From NCBI RefSeq assembly GCF_010093535.1, contig NW_022985184.1:102802-166801 (forward strand): a DNA stretch of 64,000 nucleotides, written 5' to 3'. The translations under genes and the position numbers were made by a program. This document shows, one piece after another, positions 32,858-42,813 of the stretch. This DNA comes from Lindgomyces ingoldianus. Its lineage: Eukaryota > Ascomycota > Dothideomycetes > Pleosporales > Lindgomycetaceae. The notes beneath the pieces are model-generated. The model saw only the letters and a program-made list of their open reading frames with translations, was not told the origin of the DNA and did not search any database. The stretch's first letter is position 1, and each line of letters starts with the position of its first letter.

Positions 32858-33524
32858 AATAGTCTATTAATAAACTAATTAGTGTTAGTTAACCTAGGTT
32901 TAATTAAATAAACATATGCCTAAGAGGCGTACTAAAAGGTAAGTAGGTAAAGATCTTTTTGTTATTAACTACTACCCTCTCTTTTTATACAAAGAAAGAG
33001 GGCTTTTAAGTACACATAGCCCCTAACGCACAGGCCAGATAGCCAACGTTTTAGGCAACCTAATTCAGCCGTACGCGTGTACAGACACAGCTGTACTTAC
33101 GTACGGACATAATTTATGTTATATAATAGCTTTATTAGCTGCTTAAAGCTTAGTAATTTTTTATTATACTAACACTAGCTTATATATAATTATTACTACT
33201 TTTTTAAAACTTTTTTAAAAACTTTAACTATAAAAGTTAACAAACTATTTATATACTTTTAAATTTTTATTTTTATAAGTATTACTTAAAGTTTATAACT
33301 ACTAAAGCTTATTATATATAAGTAGTAGTAGTAATAAAGTGCATAACTTTATATTAAAGCTTATTATAACTTATTATAAGTTAAAAAAAACTAATCTAGC
33401 ACTTTAAAATATTTTTTAAATATTACTAAAAGTAATTATAGCATTATAAGCTATGTTAAAGTATAGTAAAAACTTTATTTTTATAATATAAATAATTTAG
33501 TTATATATAAAGTTTTTAGCTTAG

Positions 33525-34144
33525 TGTAACAGCACAGGCAAGACAATGGGTCCGAATGTGGTGGGAATCCACTCAGAGGCATATGGGAGTGCGTGGGGAC
33601 TCAGAACCTGGGAATGCTATTAACACCTATAGGCCTTGTACAAAGGATATTAAAAAACTACTAAGCTAGCTACAAAGGTGTTACAATCCTTGCTTCCTAG
33701 AAGCACACTGGTCGATGTTGTTCCTGGGATCAGGGCGGAGTGTGAGAGGCCGACGGTAGGGTGTACAGTCCTACGTAATGGCTACTAGGCTAATGGAGTG
33801 GGGTAGAGTAACCAGATTGTGGTTTGTCCCTGTTACAGCAGTATAGAGGCTGGGTTAAACAGTCCTGTTAGACAGAATTAGAGGTATATATGTTGCAAGA
33901 TATACAAATAAGATTGTAGCTTATGTGGAGGATAAAATAGCCTGGCAGTAGCTGTTCAGAAGATCGGATGAAGTGACTCCGCTATCTAAGAGAGCTGAAG
34001 GCTCTCCTTATATACACCGAGCTTCGGAACATAATATCTCCAGATCCCGAGCTGCGTCCCAGGCTCTGAGCCCTAGTCCCAGGCTCCGAGCCCCAGCCAA
34101 GGCTCTCAGTATACGCGACAGCTTATTATAACGCTAAAATGCTA
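33525..34144 (+). mobile_element. LTR-like sequence related to the TGTAACG LTR family, boundaries unclear
   Basis: 33525-33674 closely matches the first 150 bases of the solo LTR at 34302-34600 (both begin TGTAAC, then GCAGGCAAGACAATGGG). From about 33675 the text differs but stays GC-rich and mostly free of RIP to about 34130, and includes a TATA-like CTTATATACAC near 34008. It may be a chimeric LTR or a second LTR (TGTTACAATCC at 33679) inserted in the first. CTTAG occurs at 33520 and at 34145, a possible target duplication. Confidence 0.5.
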
Positions 34145-34301
34145 CTTAGTCTATATAAAAAATAAACTAAACTTTAAACACACCTTTTAAAGGTTTATTT
34201 AAACTAAAACTATATACATGTTTAATAGTGCTAAGAATAAGTTAGTGCAAGTTCCTGTAAGCTCCTATTACTAACCTCTAGTAAGCTTGTCTAAACTTGT
34301 A

Positions 34302-34600
34302 TGTAACGGCGCAGGCAAGACAATGGGTCCGAATGCGGTGGGAATCCACTCAGAGGCATATGGGAGTGCGTGGGGACTCTGAACCTGGGAATGCCATTAA
34401 CACCTATAGACCTTGTACAAAAGGATATTAGAAAACTACCGAGCTAGCTACAGGGGCGAGGTGCGACTAAATACATGAAGGAATAGGGGTACAGCAGGGG
34501 GCAGGGCAGAGTCGGGGCCAGGTCGAGGTCGGGGCCGATACGAGGGCCTTCCGGAGGTTCCGGGCGACTCGAGATGGAACGATTCATGAGGATCGTTACA
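34302..34600 (+). mobile_element. solo LTR (299 bp), TGTAACG family
   Basis: Begins TGTAACGGCGCAGGC, ends GATCGTTACA, and is flanked by TTGTA on both sides (34297-34301 and 34601-34605). GC-rich with little RIP, inside AT-rich sequence, so it probably formed after the surrounding RIP. Confidence 0.9.
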
Positions 34601-35250
34601 TTGTAGAGACTTGTTTTAGCAGGCTTAGCTGCTTACTTACTAGACAATGCATTCTTCTATAATCCTAGGCAGCTGCGCTGCCTCTGTGTTTTCTAATTAG
34701 TCTGTAAATAAGCTCTGTTCTAACCTAGCTAGATTGTAGAGCACTTTAGATAGAGTTATGTTAGTCTAACTATAGACTATAACACGCTGCCTTCTCTCTC
34801 TAGCAGCGTCCTTGCTGCTCTACTTACACAACTATGTTAGTAAGGAATTATTTATTAGGTAAGTGTCTACTTACTAAAAAGCGTCTGTTATATCTATCTT
34901 TCTTATACTAAATAGCTTGCTAGTCTTGTTTATCTTATTATCTTTATACTATTTATTATTTTAATTCTTTTTACTAGATAAAAATGCAGCCCTGTAACAC
35001 TTACTAGTTATTAAAGTTCTTAGACAGGTGCGTAGAATGTGTAAAAAAAAATAACTATTATAATGTCTTTATTTCTAACGCTGTATAGAACTGTTTAAAG
35101 AGGGAGAGAAAAAACCTTTTTTAGTCTACTAAAGTAGTAAGAGCTTATAAATAGAAGCTTATAGATAAATAGATGTTGCAGGCTAAAGCGCATGCTTATT
35201 AAATAAAGAAGTTCCTTAAGAAAGTAAAGAAAACAGTAAGGGTAATAAAA
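34601..35250. other. RIP-mutated sequence, not identified
   Basis: AT-rich sequence left of the chromovirus remnant. It may be the 3' end of that element, since the pol remnant reads on the minus strand and should end leftwards. No LTR boundary was recognised. Confidence 0.35.
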
Positions 35251-37323
35251 AAGAAGTGTTCTAAATAGAATTATATTTAAAAGTTATTAGATTTGTTAGA
35301 AGCGTGTTACATAAAGTATTTAAAAAAAGACTTTTTTTTCTTAGATAAGATAAAAGCTTTTAAGGCTAAGGTAAAAAGTTACTTACTTTTTTAACCTTCC
35401 TTTGCTAGTACTTATCTCTAAAGGCTGCTGCTATTTAGTAATAACATAGCTATCCCTTTTAAAATAAATGCCTTATTGCCTAGCTAGTTTCTTTTAGGCA
35501 AGCCTAAAAGTACTTCTGTACTAACTACTGCGCATTTCTTAGGTTCTTAGCTAGTTTTTAAGTGCTTTTACTAGTAAGCTATCCTTTTTATTTTACTAAA
35601 AATTTATTTTTATTTTTCTAGTTATTAATAATTTATTCTAGTTTATATTCTATTTCTACATTCTTTTATTCTTATATTAATAGAGGAATTTCTTTAGTTA
35701 CCTTTTCTAACTTTAAGACATAGAACTATAGGTGTACCTTTATATGTAGGGGAAGCTTTAGCTTATAGTTGTCTTCCTAGGTCTGTAGGACCTTATATAG
35801 TCTAATTCTTTTTTCTACTAGCTTCTTAGAGAGTTAGAGTATCTTAAGGTTCTATGTTTTAAGGTATATATAGTCTCTAAAGTAGATCTCTAGTCTATGT
35901 TTTTATGTTTAATTTGCATATTATTCTATTATTTCTTAACTAAATTTAGCTTTAACTGCTAATTTCTAGTGTATGTGTAACGATCCTCATGAATCGTTCC
36001 ATCTTGAGTCGCCCGGAACCTCCGGAAGGCCCTCGTATCGGCCCCGACCTCGACCTGGCCCCGACCCCTGCTGTTACCCCTATTCCCTCATGTATTTAGT
36101 CGCACCTCGCCCCGTAGCTAGCTCGGTAGTTTTCTGATATCCTACGTACAAGGCCTATAGGTGTCATTGGTATTCCCAGGTCTCTGAGTCCCCACGCACT
36201 CCCATATGCCTCTGAGTGGATTCATACCGCATTCGGACCCATTGTCTTGCCTGCGCCGTTACAGTATGTTTTATAAATTTAACAGGCAGTTAATTAATTT
36301 TAGTAGGTTTATAAGTTAGCTCTTATAAAGTGTACAATAGAGGTAATAACTAAAATTAGCTTTATATAAGGTTTTCTTTATTATAGCAGATTTTACTATG
36401 TTAATAGCAAACTATACTATTAAAAGCTATTTTGCCTAGTTATTTTAACTATAAAACATATATTATTTTAGATATCTTTCTACTTTAGCATTTATTTATT
36501 TAGTTTGTCTGTCTGTCTGTAGGTAATACGCTGTAGATAGCTTATATGTTACACCTAGGTGCCTTATAGCAGCTCTCTAGAACTTGCTAGTAAATAGCTT
36601 ATCTTTATTAGAGATAATAATTTAGGGGTATTTATATATTAAAACTATGTTTTGTTTAAGTTTATATATAAATTTCTTAGCTGTTATAGTTTTTTTTAAT
36701 AGCTATATATATAAAAACTTTATAGTCTTATTAAAAGCTACTATTATTATATTGCATATTCTTTCTGTGCTAGGTTCCTTTAATAGAAGAAGTTCTATTA
36801 TAAAGTCTACAGTTACTATTATTTATAGCTACACTAGAGCTTTAATAAGTTAAAAGTATTTATATGTTTTATGCCTTTTAGAGTTATTCTTATTACAGGC
36901 ATTATATTCTCTAAGAATTTCTACGCACAACTATTTTATTTTAGGTATTAGTTAAAAAATAGTAGCTTTTAGCTTCTTCTAAAAAGTGCTAATTTTAGAG
37001 TGTCTAAATATTAGAGATTTATAGTATTTATAAATTAAGTTTTTTATCCTTACTTAACTACTATAAGCGCATAGAGTTCTTTAATAGGCCTTAGTTGATT
37101 ATATACTAATTCTTTTTCTATTTCTTTAAAGAAAATAAACTTTTTAGTTCTTTATTTTTATTTTTTAAAGTAGTTAGGTCTTTAGCTAAGTGCGTTAGCT
37201 TACTAGTTCTAAGCTTTAAAAATATGTTTAATAATGTAATTAAACTAAGCAAGTTTTATTACCTATTATATGTGTATTAGTAATAGCTTTTTTATTATTA
37301 AAAACATAACTAAATTTACATAG
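35250..37323 (-). pseudogene. Ty3/gypsy chromovirus remnant: integrase and chromodomain
   Basis: Minus-strand translation through stops shows the integrase core with TVDFIIELL (first catalytic Asp), NKDKLFTSKF (second, Asp-to-Asn in the family SDRD) and LSTAYYLQTDRQTK near 36490-36545. AKVERYLK and FAINIVKSAIIKKTLYKANF follow. After the solo LTR at 35976-36263 the same protein resumes with YLKT*NLKIL, LPLHIKVHL, VLKLEKVTKEIP and a chromodomain-like FLVK*KGQLTSKST (about 35520-35665). There is no reverse transcriptase here: the upstream side is lost at the LTR beginning 37324. The left end is approximate. Confidence 0.8.
35976..36263 (-). mobile_element. solo LTR (288 bp), TGTAACG family, inverted
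   Basis: The reverse complement of the 34302-34600 LTR: begins TGTAACGATCC and ends GCGCCGTTACA, with a perfect GTATG duplication (35971-35975, 36264-36268). It interrupts the chromovirus pol remnant. Nearly RIP-free, therefore inserted or recombined after its host element was mutated. Confidence 0.92.
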
Positions 37324-37602
37324 TGTTGAATAGGCTCTGACAGCTAGCTGCTTATAGTACAAGCACTTAAGTAGTAAGAGTAAGAGTAGTGTATAGTGTG
37401 CACAGCGTATAAGGTAGGTAAAGTAAGACAACATGTTTCTAGTTTTATTACTCTTATTTTTCCTTTATACAGAGAAAAAAAGAGATATTTAGATGTTTAT
37501 GCACAAAGGTTTACGCATAAGTATTATGTAACATAGATATGTAATCCTGCTTATGCGTAATTACTTATATCTAGGCTATAACACTGCTGCTGTGTACAGA
37601 CA
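37324..37602 (+). mobile_element. LTR-like sequence, TGTTGAATAGG family (279 bp)
   Basis: Begins TGTTGAATAGGC and ends TGTACAGACA. The reverse complement is found at 42138-42417 with the same termini. No clear 5-bp duplication (CATAG before, CTAGT after), so it could be a solo LTR after rearrangement or an end of a broken element. It truncates the chromovirus remnant. Confidence 0.65.
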
Positions 37603-38480
37603 CTAGTAACTTTTTATTTTTGTCTAATAAATTGCCTTTTATATAAGTTACCTTTTTTCTATCTATATAGGTCTATTTAGTTATATTTTACTTATACTTT
37701 ACTTTATTTATTAAGACTTGCCTTAGTAATGCTGTATGTTAAAATAAGCTAGTTATACTATATAAATAACTTTATAAATAGTGTAAAGTGTTTTAGGCTA
37801 TTATTATCTAGCCTTTATACACTTACTTTATAAGTAATTTAGCAGTGTATAAGCTATTTTATGTAGAGTTTTATGCTAGAATAGTGTAGGATCTTTGCGT
37901 AGGCAAGTGTGTAAGAAGGTGTATATAATAAGGTCTTCTTTTTTTTTTTACTTTCTTTTCTTTATCTTTTACTTTTTAAGCCTTACTGTATAATTCTCTA
38001 GCTTTTTTCTCTTTTTATATAGTGCTAATAGTAACAGATACTCCTGCCTGTACACACACACACACACACACACAGAGAGAGATGTCTCTCTAGCCTTCCT
38101 TCTCTACCTCTAGCGCTGTTAGTGCGGGTGTCTTTAACGTCCTTATGCAGTCTAGCAGCCTAGGGCGCATCTATGTTACTCTTCTAACTAGTTCTACTAC
38201 TAATTAGTAGTTTATTTAGTGTCTTAGCATAAATATATAAATTCTTTAGCTCTTTTACTTTTTTTATATATAAAATGCTAATTATAGATAGGCTAAAAAG
38301 TAGCATATAGTAGCTTTACTATTTTATAATATTAATATTATCTTACTTACTAGCACTAATCTGCAGCTATAGGTAGTAAAAGTTATATGTTATAAAAAGT
38401 ACTTTTATATAGTTTTAGTTTAGAGTTATAGTTAGGTCTTAGTAACTTTATATACTTATTATTATAGTAGCATTACTAGT
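37603..38480. other. RIP-mutated sequence with a CA microsatellite, no gene
   Basis: AT-rich, with pyrimidine-rich runs (37937-37975). (AC)n at about 38052-38073 passes into (AG)n. A short GC-richer patch spans 38075-38190. No domain could be read on either strand. Confidence 0.4.
38052..38080 (+). repeat. (AC)n-(AG)n microsatellite
   Basis: About eleven AC units followed by four AG units, then GATGTCTCTC. A plain simple-sequence repeat. Confidence 0.95.
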
Positions 38481-41400
38481 GCTTTTTTTTTATTAAGTGT
38501 TATATGCTAGCTAACTTCTAAGCTAATGCCTACACTTTATATATATAGCAAAGCTGTGGTCTGCATTATAACTACTATACATAAGGGGTGGTAGCTTTTT
38601 TTTTTCTTTTTTTATATACTAGATAAATAGACTGTCTTTTTTACATATTCTTCTCTTCTAATTTTATAATAATAAAAAATAAGTATGTATAATAAAAAAA
38701 ATATAAAAATAGGCCTTATATAAAGGCATTATTAGTCTAGTTAGTCTAGAGCATCTTTGCGCACAAGATCTAGCTAGTCTATAGATGCTTCTATCTAGAC
38801 AGAGAGGTAGTTAGTTAGAACTAATAATTAATAAGCTTAATTTAGTGTTTTCTTTATATATGCATTTACTAAGTTGTTTTTACTATTAATTTACTTTATT
38901 TTAGTAATTTTTTTATATATAATTTATAAAGTAATATAATGTTAATTATAAGTTACTTTTTACTAGTAGTGCTTAGCTTAATAAGGTAACTATATAGAAA
39001 CTTTAAATCTATATAGATTACTACTAGAATTAGTAGTAGTTTAAGTGTTTATATAATTTACTATAAAGTTATACTAAAAGTAATTATATTATTAAACTTT
39101 TTAACTATTTTATATAGTTTACTAGTAAAAACACTCCTAGTTACTCTTTTACACTTAGTAGAATTTTAGTATATAATGTTACCTAGTATTTTAAAGTAGT
39201 TACTTTACTTTATATAGTCTTTATTACTTAATATAATTAAAAATTCTAGCTATAAGCTAAAGTTTTTATTATTAGTAAATAATTTATTTATAAAGATAAA
39301 CAGCTTTACACTATTAAGCTATAATAGTAGAAAAGTAAGACTACACTTACTATTATCTATTTACTATTAGATTTATGTGTTAAGTGTGTTAATGTTATTA
39401 TATAAAGAGTCTATAGTTTATGTAGTAATAAATAAGTTAAATGCTGCCTTTAGTTAATATATAGATATAATATATACATCTTTTATACATTACTTAACAT
39501 ATTATTATGCAGCATTCTTATTTTCTAGGTTAATTATATAAAAGTAGCTTACATATTTTTTTAAGTAAAAACTACTATGTTATATGTAAGTTTATGTCAG
39601 ATATGCGCACCTACTGTCAAGACAGGAGGAACGTTTGACGAAAGCTGCTACATAGTACAAGCAATAAGCTCGAACAGTATGTTGCTGCAAATTGCAGCAT
39701 TTTGCAGCATTTTGCAGCATTTTGCAGCATGTTGCAGCAAATTGCAGCATTTTGCAGCATGTTGCAGCAAATTGCAGCATTTTACAGCATGTTGCAGCAA
39801 ATTGCAGCATTTTACAGCATGTTGCAGCAAATTGCAGCAAATTGCAGCATGTTGCAAGCTGGTCGCGCATAGGGCTAGTGCGCGAGGGACTCAGATCGGC
39901 AGAACAAGAAGCCGAGCAACACGAGTGGAGCAGAAAAAGGATCGATAAATCAAGACAATCAATACAATCAAGCAATCATCCCATACATCATATCCAAACC
40001 CATCATTCATCTCAGGAAGCCTAGAAACAGTGCTTCAATCTGACAGTTTAATTCTTCTACTATTAAACTTAATAGGCTACTTTTTTGCTAAGATAGTTTT
40101 ACTTTTTATATAAAACTTTACTTTTTATAGTTTTTTTTTTCTTTTTATATAAAATCTTTTATTATAATGCTTAAAGTGTTGTCTATCTATAAGCTAGTAA
40201 TACTAAAGGTGTGCTTTTCTTTATTAGTAATTAAAAAGTAAAAGTTATATAAAAAGATGTGCATGCGCAGCTTTTTTTTATAGTAGTTATAGTATGTCTT
40301 AAACTAATATAGTCCTAATTTAGCAGCTTTATACAAAGGCTATATAACCTAGAGTATTGTATTTAGTAGAAAACTCTAGCGCATTTTCTTTAGTAGCTTT
40401 GCGTACAGTGTGCGCATAAGCTTATTTATTAATTAGATGTATGCTTATGTAATATTACACAGTTTAAAATATATTCTATACATAGCTTTTAAGCTTACTT
40501 TTATAGCTAGAAGTAGTCTTTAGCTTATCTTCTAAATAGTTAGTAACTAAGTAAAGATTTTTTTATTTTTTTTATTTAAGTAGCTAGTAAACACTAGGCA
40601 GGATTTTTTATATAGTTAAGTTGTTTTACTTTTTACTTTTTATATAAAGTAAAAGTTAAAAATCTAACTTTTATGCATTATTAAGTTATACGCTATAAAC
40701 TTAAAAGTGCTATTAGTAATTAAAGTGTTTATCTCTATACAGTCTAATTTTTTAAATAGTTTTTTAAGTATAGTAATTACATTATTTATATAAAGCTTAA
40801 TAAATAAAGCTTAATTATCCTTCTCTTTCTAGGTTAGAAATACCTAGTCTAGACTTTATGCAAGTTTTCTTTACCTTTTACTTTTTCTAGTATTTATATT
40901 TTCCTTTTGCACTAGTGTGGCATTGCTATCCTAAGGGGCTTAGTCTATAGTAGGCTTTAGTTCTGCCTCTGTAGCATTTTTATAAGGCTATTCTCTTTTC
41001 CTCTTCTTTAGAGAATCTTTTTATACAAAGATTAGTTTATCTAGGTTATCTATTATAAGTAAGTTGTTTTTTTTTCTTTATAGTACAGTTTAACTTATGT
41101 ATATTAGAGCTTTAGTAAGCTATTTTTTTTAATAATAATGTCTTTTTTTTAATACTCTTAATTTTATATAAGCTAGTCTAGCCTTCTTTCTCTCTTTATG
41201 CTATAATCTTTAAGCTAAAAGAAAAGTTAAGAACTTTATACGTTATAAGGCTATTATAAGTGTTAATTATATAATTAATGTTTACTTTTATATAGTCTTT
41301 TTAAAGTATTTTTATTACCTTTTATACTATGCTTGCTTATGTAATAATGTCTAGCAATAGTAAAAAGTCTAGGTTAATTTTTAGGTATGCCTTAAAAACT

Positions 41401-42137
41401 AGCAGCGTGGGTACTAGACTATGCAGGCTAGCTATGTTGTTTAGAGCCTTAACTGCTATTTATAAGATAGCCTTATTATCTATACAGTTACTTAGCTTAG
41501 TCTTTATAATGTTAAACACTTATTAAAGAGGTGTGTGTGCGTGCTTAACTTTTTTAACTACTTAATATGCTTCTATAGGTATCTGCTTATATATAGCTTT
41601 TATAATTTTTGCACAAGCTTAAAAATTCTTTTAGGTAAAGTTTATACTAGAGTTATGTATAATGTAGTCTAAAGGTTTTTAATAGGTGTTAATCTAGCAT
41701 TTGCATAGTACATCCTAGGTATCTTGTATAGACATAGATTTTAGAAATGTAGTAGTCTAAAATAATATATTTATATTAATAACATGTAGAACATTTTTAT
41801 TATTAATTTATATAATATTAATAACAACTTTATAGTTAAAGTAAGTGTTATTTTTAATTATAAACTTAAATTTTTATAAGGCTTAGTTATATAATTAGCA
41901 GAGGTAGTAAAACTTCTTAATCTCTTCTAGCACTGCAGTATTAATGTTATAGCTAGCGCTAGTTAGCATCTTCTAGAGTCTTTTTATGCAGGGGTGTCTA
42001 AATTAGTAGTAGAGGCAGTAAAGTTTTAATTTAGTAAAAAAAATATAAATTCTTTCTTACTAATATTAAAAAAAAGTGTTCTTATTTTTATATAATAAGT
42101 ATAGTAGTTTTATTTTTATATATAATAATATTTAAAA
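38480..42137 (-). pseudogene. copia-type pol remnant, inverted relative to the 58-63 kb copy
   Basis: The sequence from about 39060 to 42137 is the reverse complement of 59230-63660. The minus strand carries the copia integrase region with the His/Cys block (near 41930-42030) and downstream polyprotein. It lacks the Fot1-like insertion present in the other copy, giving the empty site (ACATTAACACAC near 39395). It is interrupted by a solo LTR at 39595-40045 and ends at LTR-like sequence at 42138. RIP-mutated throughout. The left border is approximate. Confidence 0.72.
39595..40045 (+). mobile_element. solo LTR (451 bp) of the 7.2-12.7 kb copia family
   Basis: Starts TGTCAGATATGCGCACC, ends CAATCTGACA, and is flanked by GTTTA on both sides (39590-39594, 40046-40050). 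It contains 18 units of the 10-base NNTTGCAGCA repeat, against 8 and 10 in the LTRs of the full element, which explains its extra length. Almost free of RIP changes. It lies inside the inverted copia remnant. Confidence 0.95.
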
Positions 42138-42417
42138 TGTCTGTAGGCAGCAGCAGTGTTACAGTCTAGATACAAGCAATTGCGCACAAGCAGGACTACG
42201 TATCTATGTTACATAATGCTTGTGCGCAAACCTCTGTGCGCAAACATCTAGATATCCCCCTTTTTCTCTGTACAGAGGAAAGACAAGAGTAATAGAACTA
42301 GAAACATGTTGCTTTTACCTTACCTACCTTGTACGCTGTGCACACTATACACTACTCTTACTTTTGCTACTTAAGTGCTTATACTATAAGCAGCTAGCTG
42401 TTAGAGCCTATTTAACA
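42138..42417 (-). mobile_element. LTR-like sequence, TGTTGAATAGG family, inverted (280 bp)
   Basis: The reverse complement of 37324-37602: begins TGTCTGTAGGCAGCAG and ends GAGCCTATTTAACA. No target duplication (TAAAA before, CTAAT after). It abruptly ends the copia remnant on its left, so a rearrangement with loss of flanking sequence is likely. Confidence 0.65.
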
Positions 42418-42495
42418 CTAATTAGTAGTTAATTTAATTAACTATAAATTAGTAAAAGTAATAATAAAGTACTTACACTTTATAAAGTACTTTAT

Positions 42496-42813
42496 TGTCA
42501 CGATTGTGCACGAGTAAGGTTATAGAGCTTCACGGAGGTCTAGTTTAATTACTACGTGAGGTATCATAGTAGGTACAAGACGTTGTGTAAGGAACAGAAA
42601 GGTTTAGAAAGAAATTAGTAATTAAATACTTAGCTTAAAAGTCTAAGCGCTTTAAGTATAAATTAAGCCTATTTTAAGTTTAGTTAGTGTTAAGGTAGTT
42701 TATGCTTAAGTTTATGTCTATGTTATGTTGTGTTTATGTTAGACGTGCACTAATAATACTCTAGTACACGTCTAATATAGTTATGTCTAGGATCTAGGGA
42801 GGATACTGTAACA
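42496..42813 (-). repeat. 3' LTR of the gypsy element
   Basis: Plus-strand text runs from TGTCACGATTGTGCACG to ATACTGTAACA. Its partner at 47842-48159 differs mainly by C-to-T and G-to-A changes in both directions. Confidence 0.9.

Larger units (their letters stand above)
31314..33109. mobile_element. non-coding LTR element (TRIM/LARD-like) inside the Fot1-like copy
   Basis: Direct LTRs start TGTTGGTTGACC (31314) and TGTTAGTTAACC (32883). The right LTR ends TACGGACA at 33109, so it is 227 bp. A perfect TAATT duplication flanks the element (31309-31313, 33110-33114), and the empty site is visible in the copy at 61459. About 1.3 kb of interior has no ORF and consists largely of two tandem-repeat families. 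The end of the left LTR lies in the assembly gap. With no coding capacity it would need another element's proteins. Strand cannot be decided. Confidence 0.85.
30981..33524 (-). mobile_element. Fot1/pogo-like DNA transposon copy 3, truncated and interrupted
   Basis: Begins after TA (30979-30980) with ACGTACTTCACAGGCGAG, the family terminal repeat, and follows the copy at 61459-63321 for about 740 bases. It is interrupted by an LTR element at 31314-33109, which duplicated TAATT, and is cut at 33524 by LTR-like sequence. By comparison with the intact copies, the transposase strand is minus. The second terminal repeat is not found. Strongly RIP-mutated. Confidence 0.82.

Noticed and set aside
39683..39862. 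Regular short repeats resembling a CRISPR array
   Set aside because: Units are 10 bp with no unique spacers, lie in an LTR, and the genome is fungal.
39577..39975. Cys/Gln/Leu-rich repetitive ORFs on both strands (also 7173-7472, 12181-12680, 63700-63978)
   Set aside because: They translate the GCAGCA minisatellite inside copia LTRs; open only because the 10-bp repeat lacks stops. Not peptides of interest.
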